Shown: positions 1-9,771 of the stretch, in pieces | How the letters are laid out: each line of letters opens with the position of its first letter | Numbering within the stretch: position 1 is the first letter of the stretch | DNA from: JAAYDY01 sp964500225 | Lineage (GTDB): Bacteria > Planctomycetota > Phycisphaerae > FEN-1346 > JAACEH01 | Assembly (NCBI GenBank): GCA_964500225.1 | Contig: CAZCOA010000002.1 | Span: 1 to 64,000, forward strand | Direction: 5' to 3' | Length of the DNA: 64,000 bases | The notes under the pieces: model-generated | Database searches by the model: none | Seen by the model: the letters and a program-made list of their open reading frames with translations, nothing else | What the model was told of the DNA's origin: nothing | Program-made: the position numbers and the translations under genes

Positions 1-1
1 C

Positions 2-115
2 GCCCCGCGAACCGTCTGGCTCGTCACCCTTCGCCGCCACGCCGCCGACGGCCTCCGCCCCCTTCCCCTCCCTTCACTGCCCGACGAGGGCGCCTTCGCC
101 GTCACCTTCGATTGA
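2..115 (+). CDS. C-terminal end of an unidentified protein (partial)
   Basis: An open frame runs in from the left edge and stops with TGA at 113-115. The 37 visible residues alternate hydrophobic and polar residues (it begins APRTVWLVTLRR and ends AFAVTFD), which looks like a beta-rich C-terminal domain rather than random translation. It converges on bioD, whose stop lies 33 bases further on. The family cannot be named from so short a piece. Confidence 0.35.
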   Translation, partial: APRTVWLVTLRRHAADGLRPLPLPSLPDEGAFAVTFD

Positions 116-147
116 CCCTCCGGGCCGACACCCTCGCCCCAATGGAT

Positions 148-2232
<2,085 letters not shown>

Positions 2233-2243
<11 letters not shown>

Positions 2244-3039
2244 GCTTCGGCGCTCCGAATACAACCTTCAGAGGATGACCCACGCCGGCCCCCAGCACAT
2301 CGCGGGCCGACGCCCGGTTCCGCCCGATCTCCAGCAGACCGGTGCTGCCGATGTAGTTGACCAGCCGCCCCAAGGGCACCTCCGCATACGTCCGATGAAG
2401 CCCTTCGATGGTCGCCCCCGAAATCTTGACCACCATCCCGTTGCGCATCGGCCCTTCCGGCGGCAACAGGTCTTCCGAAACGTTCGTCACCAGGTTCCCG
2501 AAACGGTCCACTGCGATAATCTCGCCGTCGATTCCGTCTTCCGTACGTCGGGGCGACGAGATATCCAGGCGCACCAGCGAATGAACGCGAGGCCCCACGT
2601 CTTCAATCGGCGTGCCGCGGGCCAGGTGTGCCGCCACCGGCGCGAAGACGTCACGGCCGTGAAACGTCGGCGCAATGTGCGCAGCCATCAGACGACGATT
2701 CTCCACGGCAAACACGCGGTCCGGCGCCGACCTTTTCAGAACAAACGACATCAGCCCGTTGTCCGGCACCAGGTACACCCGGCCGTCCATCTCCACCGCC
2801 AGAATCCGACGCACGGTCCCCACCCCGGGGTCCACCACGGCCACGTGAATCGTCCCGGCCGGAAAATGATTGTGGACGGCATACAGCGCGAAGCTGCCGG
2901 CCACAATGTCGTGCTCCGGCACCGCGTGCGTGATGTCCACAATCCGCGCCTCCGGACAAATGCCCAGAATCACGCCCTTCATGGCCGCCGGAAACACCGA
3001 TTCCTGCCCAAAGTCCGTCAGCAACGTGATCAGCGGCAT
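2233..3039 (-). CDS. S-adenosylmethionine hydrolase/hydroxide adenosyltransferase family protein (DUF62)
   Basis: Family members cleave S-adenosylmethionine with water (or, in relatives, halide) to adenosine and methionine. The N-terminal ITLLTDFGQ and the VVDPGVGTVR motif are the hallmark substrate-binding elements, and IAVDRFGNLVTN is the conserved start of the C-terminal beta-barrel domain. I placed the start at the ATG at 3039 (268 residues), preceded by a GGGGG-type ribosome site; the frame stays open far upstream, but that stretch overlaps the lipoprotein gene and looks like shadow sequence. It sits directly before bioA. BioA consumes SAM, so the pairing may be metabolic, but this is only inference. 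Confidence 0.9.
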
Positions 3040-3059
3040 GACGTGTCCCCCTTCGTGTC

Positions 3060-3407
3060 TTATCCGCCGTAGGATTTCCGCAACTGCTCCTGTAAGCTCT
3101 TGATCTGTTTCTGCATCTGCTCGATCTGGTCCTCTAGCTGGCTTATCCGCTTTTCGGATGCCTTGCGACGGCCCTTCTCTTCCTCCGCCTTCTGCCGCGC
3201 GTCGGCCAACTGCTTCTCCAACTCCACCACACGCTGCTTCAGCGACTGGACTTCCTCGCTGTCGGTCGATCGAACCTGCGTGTCCGGGCGCGAACCGCCA
3301 TTGCCGCTCGTGTCGAAGTTGACCAGCGGCTCCTTCACCTGTACGCACCCGGCCGCCAGCACCACGCCCAGAACCGTCATCGCCCATGCACACATCCATT
3401 GCCTCAT
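3060..3407 (-). CDS. Small coiled-coil lipoprotein
   Basis: A 115-residue protein with a short signal peptide ending in a lipobox (LAAGC, Cys near residue 21), so it should be lipid-anchored and exported. After a short linker, residues about 50-110 are a continuous charged heptad-repeat helix (QSLKQRVVELEKQL, then SEKRISQLEDQIEQM), predicting a coiled coil. It resembles small Lpp- or YbgF-like trimerising lipoproteins in layout, but I recognise no family. An AAAGGAG ribosome site precedes the ATG. It is the first gene of the minus-strand operon leading to bioA-bioD, 20 bases before the next gene; a link to biotin is not implied. Confidence 0.8.
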   Translation of the reverse strand: MRQWMCAWAMTVLGVVLAAGCVQVKEPLVNFDTSGNGGSRPDTQVRSTDSEEVQSLKQRVVELEKQLADARQKAEEEKGRRKASEKRISQLEDQIEQMQKQIKSLQEQLRKSYGG

Positions 3408-3604
3408 GGCCCGCTCCTTTCGCTTCAGGCAATGCCATCACTGTAGCCGCAAACCCCCGGCGATTCAAGCCTCACCCCTGACGCCGCGCCGACCCTACGA
3501 AGGCGTCTCCGGAGCTTCCTTCCCAGCCAGAGGCGCACCACGCAACCACCTGGTTTCTCGAATCCACAACGCGTCTATCGTTCCCCTGACATTCGCCCCT
3601 GCCC

Positions 3605-3633
3605 TTGACTTGGCCGCGCCGCACGAGTAGAAC
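3605..3633 (+). promoter_or_regulatory. Candidate promoter placing the miaA transcript start at its ATG
   Basis: TTGACT (3605-3610) and TAGAAC (3628-3633) are separated by 17 bases. The predicted transcript start falls about seven bases after the second box, that is at or next to the miaA ATG at 3640. No Shine-Dalgarno sequence precedes that ATG, so a leaderless mRNA is plausible. The -10 box is a weak match at its last base. Confidence 0.4.
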
Positions 3634-3639
3634 ACCCCC

Positions 3640-4608
3640 ATGACCACTGCCGCACCGGAGTTCCTCGTCATTCTCGGCCAGACCGCCTCGGGCAAAGAGC
3701 GCGTCTCGCTGGCCCTGGCGCACCAATTGGGCGGCGAAATCGTCAGTTGCGATTCCATGAAGGTCTATCGCGGCATGGATATCGGCACCGCCAAGGCCGG
3801 CGAGGCCGATCGCCTCAGCGTGCCGCACCACCTGATCGACGTCGTGGACCCCTGGGAACGCTTCTCAGCCGCCCAATGGGCCCAGGCCGCCGAGGCCGCC
3901 ATCGCCGACATCGTCTCACGCGGTCGATTGCCCATCGTCTCCGGCGGCACGGTGCTTTACCTCAAGGCCCTCGTATTCGGCCTCTTCGAAGGCCCCGGCG
4001 CCAACCCCGCGATCCGCGCCCGACTGGCCGACGAGGCCAAACGTCACGGTACCGCGGCCCTCCATGCCCGACTGGCCGACGTCGATCCACAGGCCGCCCG
4101 ACGCATCCACCCCAACGACCTGCGACGCATCGTCCGCGCCCTGGAAGTCCACGAGCTTACCGGACAACCCATCTCCACGCAGCAACGCCAGTTCGACGCC
4201 CCCCGCACCGACCTGCGGCCATGGGTATTCGCCCTGCGGCGAACACGCGACGACCTCCACCGACGCATCGACGACCGCGCGGACCGCATGATCGCCAACG
4301 GACTGGCCGACGAGGTCCGACGCCTCACGGCCGATCCGCGGGGCCTGTCGCCCGAGGCATCCGCAGCCGTCGGTTACCGCGAAATGATCGACTGCCTCCA
4401 GGGGCGGCTTCCCGTCGAACGTGTCGCCGACGAAATCAAGAAGAACACGCGTCTGTTCGCGCGACGGCAGATGACGCATCTGCGCTCACTCGCCCTCGTC
4501 CGCTGGATCGACGTGCACCCGAACGAATCTCCCGACTCCACCGCCCAGCGCATTGCCGACGTGTGGCGCACAAGGGCCGCCACTGCCGAGATCCCGGCAT
4601 CCGGTTGA
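3640..4608 (+). CDS. miaA: tRNA dimethylallyltransferase
   Basis: Adds a dimethylallyl group to A37 of tRNAs that read UNN codons. The P-loop is GQTASGKE (residues 13-20), followed by IVSCDSMKVYRGMDIGTAK, the conserved active-site stretch with catalytic Asp, then HHLIDVVDP, ISGGT-type IVSGGTVLYLKAL, and a C-terminal KNTRLFARRQMTHLRSL region matching the family tRNA-binding motif. At 322 residues the length is normal. An oddity is that the residue after the P-loop Lys is Glu instead of Thr/Ser. No ribosome site is visible; see the promoter entry. It leads a plus-strand group with a membrane protein, rnpA and yidD. Confidence 0.95.
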   Translation: MTTAAPEFLVILGQTASGKERVSLALAHQLGGEIVSCDSMKVYRGMDIGTAKAGEADRLSVPHHLIDVVDPWERFSAAQWAQAAEAAIADIVSRGRLPIVSGGTVLYLKALVFGLFEGPGANPAIRARLADEAKRHGTAALHARLADVDPQAARRIHPNDLRRIVRALEVHELTGQPISTQQRQFDAPRTDLRPWVFALRRTRDDLHRRIDDRADRMIANGLADEVRRLTADPRGLSPEASAAVGYREMIDCLQGRLPVERVADEIKKNTRLFARRQMTHLRSLALVRWIDVHPNESPDSTAQRIADVWRTRAATAEIPASG

Positions 4609-4716
4609 GTTTCTCGCAAGAAACACCTATAATGCAGTCATTCGACGCGCTGCGAAGGTCGGCGGCGGGGCCGGACCATCGCCACGCAGCCGTGGTCCAT
4701 CGACAGGGAGGCATCG

Positions 4717-5250
4717 GTGAACCGTAATCATCTCAGCATTGCCGTAGCTGCCACGCTGGTCATCGTCGGCCTGCTTTGCATGACCTACGCACTGGTCCAG
4801 GTACAGGATCTCCGCCAGGGTCTCACTCCCCGGCCCGCCTCGCCCCCTGCGGCCCGCACTACCGGTGCCGACGAAACGGAGGAACCGGCCTCCGACGCCG
4901 GCCGCGACGACGAAACCCCGTCCGGCACCGAGGCCCCAGACCGCGATGACAGATCCGAGGCCCCAGACCGCGATCGCCGCTACGACACGACGCCCAGAGC
5001 TGCCGAGTCCGCCGCCCGCCCCGCCTCCTCCGAGGCCGACTCCAACCGAAAGCCCGCGCAGGCGACCGGCAAGATGCCGGAGGACTTCGTCCGGACCCTG
5101 GCCACGCAGGGCCTCATGCTGACCCTCGGGCTGATTGTGCTCCTGGTCGTCGTGGCCCTGGTGCTGCGACGATTCCGCCCCGTGCCCCGACACCACGGGC
5201 CCACCGACACCACCGATCTGTGGCAAGAAGCCGGCAAACGCCTGAAATGA
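4717..5250 (+). CDS. Membrane protein with two transmembrane helices and an acidic low-complexity loop
   Basis: A 177-residue protein of unknown function. A hydrophobic helix at residues 7-27 is followed by a long disordered Pro/Asp/Glu/Arg-rich segment that includes the near-duplicate words EAPDRDDRS and EAPDRDRRY. A second strong hydrophobic helix lies at about 132-151, and a basic tail follows. It starts with GTG after an AGGGAGG ribosome site. Its stop overlaps the rnpA start (ATGA), so it is translationally coupled to rnpA and occupies the place where rpmH usually lies. The membrane topology may fit a role beside the insertion factor yidD, but this is only positional inference. Confidence 0.75.
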   Translation: MNRNHLSIAVAATLVIVGLLCMTYALVQVQDLRQGLTPRPASPPAARTTGADETEEPASDAGRDDETPSGTEAPDRDDRSEAPDRDRRYDTTPRAAESAARPASSEADSNRKPAQATGKMPEDFVRTLATQGLMLTLGLIVLLVVVALVLRRFRPVPRHHGPTDTTDLWQEAGKRLK

Positions 5251-5687
5251 CCCCTGCCCACGGCGACACCCAACCTCCGCGGTTCACCTTGCCCAAGACG
5301 CGCCGCTTGGTCCGACAGGGCGACTTCCGTTCCACCTACGCCCTCCGCGCCAGCGCCGCCGACCCGCGAATCGTCGTCTACGCCCGCAAGACCGGCCAAC
5401 CCGTCACCCGTCTCGGCCTCAGCGTCGGCCGCAGATACGGCAACAGCGTCTGCCGTAATCGCATCAAACGCCTGTTGCGGGAAGCATTCCGCCTGTCGCG
5501 GCACGAGCTGCCCGAAGGATACGACCTGATCGTCGTTCCACGAAACGTCGCCGCCCCCTCGCTGGCACGGCTGCGCGAGTCGCTCCTTCAGGTAGCCCGA
5601 ACCGCCATCGCCAGGGCCGACGCCAAACAGAAGCGCAACGGTGCCGGCGAAACACCCGCACCACAAGACCGGACGCCCGACCCATGA
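5247..5687 (+). CDS. rnpA: Ribonuclease P protein component
   Basis: Protein subunit of RNase P, which binds the catalytic RNA and helps remove 5' leaders from pre-tRNAs. The family signature is clear: [22 protein letters not shown] (about residues 61-82) carries the conserved Arg/Asn/Lys RNR-type helix. The ATG at 5247 overlaps the upstream stop by four bases, giving 146 residues; a GTG-like extension to 5220 is less likely. The C-terminal tail is basic and disordered. The stop overlaps yidD by four bases. The usual upstream partner rpmH is absent here. Confidence 0.93.
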   Translation: MTPAHGDTQPPRFTLPKTRRLVRQGDFRSTYALRASAADPRIVVYARKTGQPVTRLGLSVGRRYGNSVCRNRIKRLLREAFRLSRHELPEGYDLIVVPRNVAAPSLARLRESLLQVARTAIARADAKQKRNGAGETPAPQDRTPDP

Positions 5688-5935
5688 TGCCCATGGCCCG
5701 CTCCATCTGCCACGGCATTCGCGCCGCCGCGTCCGCAGCCATGATTGCCGCCGTCAGGCTCTACCAATGGACGCTGTCGCCCTTCCTCGGGCGATTCTGC
5801 CGCTTCCAACCCACGTGTAGCCAATACTTTATTGAAGCCGTCCGAAAGTACGGCCCCTGGCGCGGCGCCGTCAAGGGCATCTGGCGCCTCCTGCGATGCA
5901 ACCCCTTCGGCGGCAGCGGCTACGACCCGCCTTAA
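5684..5935 (+). CDS. yidD: Membrane protein insertion efficiency factor
   Basis: A small (83-residue) membrane-associated protein that assists YidC-dependent insertion of inner-membrane proteins. The family core is plain: [20 protein letters not shown] is followed by [16 protein letters not shown] and a closing [12 protein letters not shown], including the conserved Cys residues. It is coupled to rnpA through a four-base overlap. yidC and jag, which often follow, are not here; the next gene is convergent coaD. Confidence 0.95.
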   Translation: MMPMARSICHGIRAAASAAMIAAVRLYQWTLSPFLGRFCRFQPTCSQYFIEAVRKYGPWRGAVKGIWRLLRCNPFGGSGYDPP

Positions 5936-6113
5936 AGGATACGTCCCGTTTCGGCAGGTTGTCCGCGCCAGTGAGGCTGTGCGGCACATGGGCCCCTTGC
6001 CGCCATGAAAAAAGAGGTCTGTAAATGGCCGACTGAAAGACCGCCTATGGGAAAGGAATGAACCCCGTCGTGAAGAGTCCTGGCTAGCCGCAGCAAGTCA
6101 TTACCAAGGGAAT

Positions 6114-6605
6114 CTACCGCCGTTTCACCGCCGCCTGAACCGCTTCGGCCACGCAGGCGGGAACCAGCGACGTGATGTCGCCGCCCAGCCGCGCCACGTC
6201 ACGCACCAGGCTCCCCGAGATGAATGCGTACTGGGCATCCGCCAAGACGAACACCGTTTCCACCCCCGTCAGGGCCCGGTTCGTCAGCGCCAAATGCGAC
6301 TCGTAATCGAAATCCGTCACCGACCGCAGGCCTCGTAGCAGCACCGTCGCGCCGCACCGTGCCGCATAGTCCACCGTCAACCCTTCGTAGCTCTCGACGC
6401 GCACCGTGCCCCAACCTCTGGTCAGCTCGCGCAGCAACTCCATCCGCACCGCCACCGTCAGCAGCGGTTCCTTCGCCGGATTCTCCCCCACCGCCACCAC
6501 CAGTTCATCGAACATCGCCGCCCCGCGGCGCATGATGTCCACGTGGCCGAATGTCGGCGGATCGAACGTCCCCGGGTAGAGCGCCGTGCGGCGGAAACTG
6601 CCCAT
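6114..6605 (-). CDS. coaD: Phosphopantetheine adenylyltransferase
   Basis: Fourth step of coenzyme A synthesis, joining ATP and 4'-phosphopantetheine to dephospho-CoA in the cytosol. It has the nucleotidyltransferase signature with YPGTFDPPTFGHVDI (the T/HxGH motif is TFGH), the RGLRSVTDFDYE segment and the late ISGSLVRDVA motif. The length of 163 residues is typical. A GGGAG ribosome site precedes the ATG. It lies three bases downstream of the YdjY-domain gene, so the two are probably cotranscribed. Confidence 0.95.
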   Translation of the reverse strand: MGSFRRTALYPGTFDPPTFGHVDIMRRGAAMFDELVVAVGENPAKEPLLTVAVRMELLRELTRGWGTVRVESYEGLTVDYAARCGATVLLRGLRSVTDFDYESHLALTNRALTGVETVFVLADAQYAFISGSLVRDVARLGGDITSLVPACVAEAVQAAVKRR

Positions 6606-6607
6606 CG

Positions 6608-7690
6608 TTATTCTCCCTGTGTCGCCGGCTGTGTTCGAACCGCGTCCGAAGTCCCGGTCTCTGCGGCAGGCCCCCTCTTGGGCGGCGAGGGTTCCGCTTC
6701 GGGGACGGCCTCCGGCACTGACGGCTTGCCGTCGCCCCCCGGCGAAGGGGTGGCCTCGTCGGAATTGTTGCCCGCGGCCTCCGCGGCAGCATCCTCCCGG
6801 GATGCCGTCGCCGCCGCCTCAGATGCGGGAACCGGAATGGGAGGCTTCTCCGCTGCCCCATCGCGCGACGACGGCTCATTTCGATCCGCCGGCTCTGCCA
6901 CCGGAGGCAAAACGAGCACTTCCAGGCGGCAAGCCATCCCGCCCTTGACCGCCAGATTCGTGTTGGCATACCACGACATCCCGGACGCCGCAGGACCGCC
7001 GTAGTAGAACAGGGCGCTGGTATCCATGCGGTTGATCGTCGCCACACTGCCCGACAGGTCGCCCACAAACAGCGTCCCGCCCGGGTCGTCGCCCCCCACG
7101 GCCGAGCCGCCCGCGTATACCCACGACGACTCCGGCAGCGGCTCGCCGCGCGACCGGTTCCAGAACAGGTGCTCCAGCGGCGCCTGCCGCGGCATCGTGC
7201 CGCCATCCACCTCGGTATCCCAATGAAGGATCAACCGGACCCGGCGCCCCTTCGGTTCGGTCGCCGTCTGCGACGCCACGTCGGCCACGGGCACCTGCCC
7301 CGGCTCCACCCCCAGCGCCTTCATGGCCTCGACAATCCGACTCGGTGGCACCGACACCTTCACGGCCGCCAGAAACGTCCGCCGCGCGTTGCTCGTTGCC
7401 CCCAGCTCGATCAGACCCGTCGTTCCGGTCATCGTCCCGGCAATCGTCAGGCGCTGCCCCTGCCGGTCGATCACCAAGTCGTCCGTCGGCGCCTCGGGGG
7501 CAGGCTTTCCGGCGACCGGTTTAACGGCGGGCACCGCGGAATCCGCTGTGGGCGATCGCGGCGGCACGGCCGGCCCCTCGGGCCGCGACACCTCTCTCAC
7601 CAGCGGCGCCTCCGGCTCGACGTCTTGGCCGAGCACCCCACGGGCCACGAAGGCGACCACCAGCGCCGTCAGGACAATAATCCATCTCAA
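6608..7690 (-). CDS. Secreted YdjY-domain protein with acidic Pro/Ala-rich tail
   Basis: An N-terminal signal peptide or anchor (about residues 4-20) is followed by a Pro-rich linker and then a YdjY-like domain of about 190 residues. I recognise the latter from the order of LIELGATSNARRTFLAAVKV, PSRIVEAMKALGVEPG, LHWDTEVDGGTM, NRSRGEPLPESSWVYAGG, GTLFVGDLSGSVATIN and YANTNLAVK. The last 100 residues are low complexity (Ala, Glu, Pro, Ser). The domain's biochemical role is unknown. I prefer a TTG start at 7690 because a GGGAG site sits eight bases upstream and the signal peptide then begins cleanly; a TTG at 7705 is the alternative. coaD follows three bases later. Confidence 0.75.
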   Translation of the reverse strand: MRWIIVLTALVVAFVARGVLGQDVEPEAPLVREVSRPEGPAVPPRSPTADSAVPAVKPVAGKPAPEAPTDDLVIDRQGQRLTIAGTMTGTTGLIELGATSNARRTFLAAVKVSVPPSRIVEAMKALGVEPGQVPVADVASQTATEPKGRRVRLILHWDTEVDGGTMPRQAPLEHLFWNRSRGEPLPESSWVYAGGSAVGGDDPGGTLFVGDLSGSVATINRMDTSALFYYGGPAASGMSWYANTNLAVKGGMACRLEVLVLPPVAEPADRNEPSSRDGAAEKPPIPVPASEAAATASREDAAAEAAGNNSDEATPSPGGDGKPSVPEAVPEAEPSPPKRGPAAETGTSDAVRTQPATQGE

Positions 7691-7829
7691 GTGCGCTGCT
7701 CCCAATGAGTTCCGTGAACGACTGCATTGTAATTCTGTTGCTCCGAGGTGTCAACGAACCGTAGGATAGGGTGTCAGTCAACCGCAGGATGGAATGGGTT
7801 CGACCAGACGCCAAGGAGGAACGCCTTCC

Positions 7830-9065
7830 ATGCGATGCTCCATCACGACGCTGATTGCCTCCCTCATCGTTGCCGCAACGGCTTACGCCGATCCGTCGCC
7901 CACGTCGCCGCCGGGGCCGGGCGCCCCCGCCGCGGACGTTACTCAGCCGGCTGAACGCCCCGAACCGGCAACGTCCGAGGTACCGCCAGCGCCCTCCGAA
8001 GCCGCTTCGCCGGCGCAGACCGCCCCCGCCGAAGACCACCAGGAGGATCAGGGCGACCTGCCGCCCCAGACGGATCTGCCCTCGCTCGACTCCCCCATCG
8101 TGGGCAAGATCGTCCACACCACTGAACCGCAGACGCGCCGCCCGATCAGTTTCTATGTGCCGACCACACACAAGGCCGGGCAGCCGATGCCGCTGCTGGT
8201 GGACTTCACGGCGTCCGGCGTGAGCCGCGACAACATCATGAAACTCTGGCGGCTGGGCGAAGCCCGCGGCGCCATTGTCCTGACACCCGAGACCTGGAGC
8301 GTTCGCGGTCCGCCGGAGGATCGCGTCGAAGCCCAGCGTCAGATAGAAGGCTGGTCGCGCGACGCCGGCGACACCAAGGTGCCGCACTACGTCCGAGACG
8401 CCGCGAAGATTCTGACCGATCTGCGGGCCGATGCCGAAGCCGTGCGCCAGGCCGTTGCCCTCCTTTCGTCGCGGTACACCGTCGATCCGAAGGTCGTCGT
8501 TCTGACCGGCTCCAGCGGCGGCTCATGGATCGCCTACTACACCGGCCTGGCCGATCCCGAACGATACGCCGGCATTTGTGTCCGTTCCGGCAACTTCGAC
8601 CGGCGCCTGCTGCCCCCGAACCCCGGCCGCGCCCGAGACATCCCCATTTCCATCGTCATCGGCGACCGCGACCTGGACGTCGTCCTGGCCGAAACGGATG
8701 CGGCAGAGAAGTATTTCAAGTCGCTGAAGTTCACGAACCTAAACATCGAGCGGCTGCCGCACAGCGGCCACGACAGCCGCCCCGAGGTGGCGTTCAATTT
8801 CCTGGCGATGCTTCGAGCCGAACGCATGGCCGAGCGCAAGGAGGCATGGCAGCGGGCTCTGAAGGCCGGACTGAAGGCCGCCCAGGAAAAGAAGGTCAAG
8901 ACAGCCCGCTACGAACTGGGCCGCGCAGCGGAGTTGGAACGGCAATTCGGTTTCCCGGATGAGGCGACACGCGCCCTGGACGCACTGGACGGCGGCAATG
9001 CGGCGTCCGGGCCGGCCGCCGGCGCCGGCGACGCCCCGAAACCAGAGAAGCCCGCCACGAACTGA
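7830..9065 (+). CDS. Secreted alpha/beta-hydrolase (esterase-like)
   Basis: A 411-residue exported hydrolase. A signal peptide (about residues 1-20) leads into a Pro/Ala-rich linker to about residue 80, then an alpha/beta-hydrolase domain. The nucleophile elbow is LTGSSGGSWIAYY (Ser in GSSGG), a plausible acid is in IVIGDRDLDVV, and the His is in PHSGHDSRPE. The layout resembles poly(3-hydroxybutyrate) depolymerase/feruloyl-esterase-like proteins, but the substrate cannot be read. The C-terminus is a helical, Lys/Ala-rich extension. The start at 7830 follows an AAGGAGGA ribosome site. A related protein with a PKD domain lies at 43027-44046. Confidence 0.8.
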   Translation: MRCSITTLIASLIVAATAYADPSPTSPPGPGAPAADVTQPAERPEPATSEVPPAPSEAASPAQTAPAEDHQEDQGDLPPQTDLPSLDSPIVGKIVHTTEPQTRRPISFYVPTTHKAGQPMPLLVDFTASGVSRDNIMKLWRLGEARGAIVLTPETWSVRGPPEDRVEAQRQIEGWSRDAGDTKVPHYVRDAAKILTDLRADAEAVRQAVALLSSRYTVDPKVVVLTGSSGGSWIAYYTGLADPERYAGICVRSGNFDRRLLPPNPGRARDIPISIVIGDRDLDVVLAETDAAEKYFKSLKFTNLNIERLPHSGHDSRPEVAFNFLAMLRAERMAERKEAWQRALKAGLKAAQEKKVKTARYELGRAAELERQFGFPDEATRALDALDGGNAASGPAAGAGDAPKPEKPATN

Positions 9066-9079
9066 CCCGCGCGGGCTTC
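9047..9079 (+). terminator. Stem-loop overlapping the esterase stop codon
   Basis: A perfect nine-base inverted repeat, GAAGCCCGC (9047-9055) and GCGGGCTTC (9071-9079), has a 15-base loop containing the esterase stop codon and is followed by the pyrimidine-rich ctcctt. It is a plausible terminator, but the T-run is weak. Confidence 0.45.
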
Positions 9080-9569
9080 CTCCTTGGTAAGCTCCCCCGG
9101 TGCCTGATTCAGTAGGCCTGGCCGGTGAGTCGGTGTTCTCCCGGTGCGACGCTACAACCCTTTGACCAGTCCGTGAGCGGCAATGGCCGTAACCAGCGCA
9201 GCACAGGCCAGCAGCAAGCGGACGAAGTCGGCCATGGTCAGATGACGAAGCATGCGTGTATCCCCAGCATGAGGTGACGTGCGGACCGGCACGGAGACGT
9301 ACTCGGCCGCCTATTGGAGTGTCGGATAAAAATCCTGCGGGCTTTAGTCAAACTCACAAGGGCCGACGGTTTTCTGTATCGAAAACCACAGTAACCGAGA
9401 GGAAGCAGCACCCGGCTGTTCAGTACAACAGACATACTCCAACTGGATCGCAAGAAGACGCTGATGGATGCGCCCGGCGGTCCGTCCCCGAGCACGCCGC
9501 CGGCTGATCGGCTCCCAGGGGCGCTCCAGAGACAGAACTTCCGTCGGCCACCCGAACCCTAGCGCCGTC
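9080..9569. other. Intergenic stretch with little coding signal
   Basis: No substantial gene is visible in either strand. It holds the 33-residue ORF listed separately (9152-9253, minus) and a perfect seven-base inverted repeat, GGTTTTC (9368-9374) and GAAAACC (9381-9387), around a six-base loop. The other open frames here are short and have biased, shadow-like composition. Confidence 0.5.
9152..9253 (-). CDS. Possible 33-residue single-helix membrane peptide
   Basis: A short open frame begins with ATG at 9253 and ends with TAG. After MLRHLTMADF, the rest is almost entirely hydrophobic (VRLLLACAALVTAIAAHGL), enough to span a membrane once. A GGGG run lies eight bases upstream of the ATG; an internal ATG at codon 7 is another possible start. 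It lies in an otherwise empty interval. It could be chance, since a GC-rich frame of this length often stays open. Confidence 0.3.
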   Translation of the reverse strand: MLRHLTMADFVRLLLACAALVTAIAAHGLVKGL

Positions 9570-9599
9570 TTGTGCGGACGCCCGCGGCGGTTGTAGAAT
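9570..9599 (+). promoter_or_regulatory. Candidate promoter for the anchored coiled-coil gene
   Basis: TTGTGC (9570-9575) and TAGAAT (9594-9599) are spaced by 18 bases. The predicted start near 9606 would give a leader of about 165 bases before the ATG at 9772. Confidence 0.35.
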
Positions 9600-9771
9600 G
9601 ATGCGCGTCGGAGGTTTGCGGCAAGCGAGAGGGCACGAGAACCGAAGACGGCCCCAGAGTGGCTTTTATTGTCGGTACCGCCGGCCCGACCGCGCGTGCC
9701 ACGGCCGCGGGCGGCCGCACCGAAAGGCCCGGAACGGTCTGAGGATGTCGCTGGGAAAGGGAGGCGAGACG

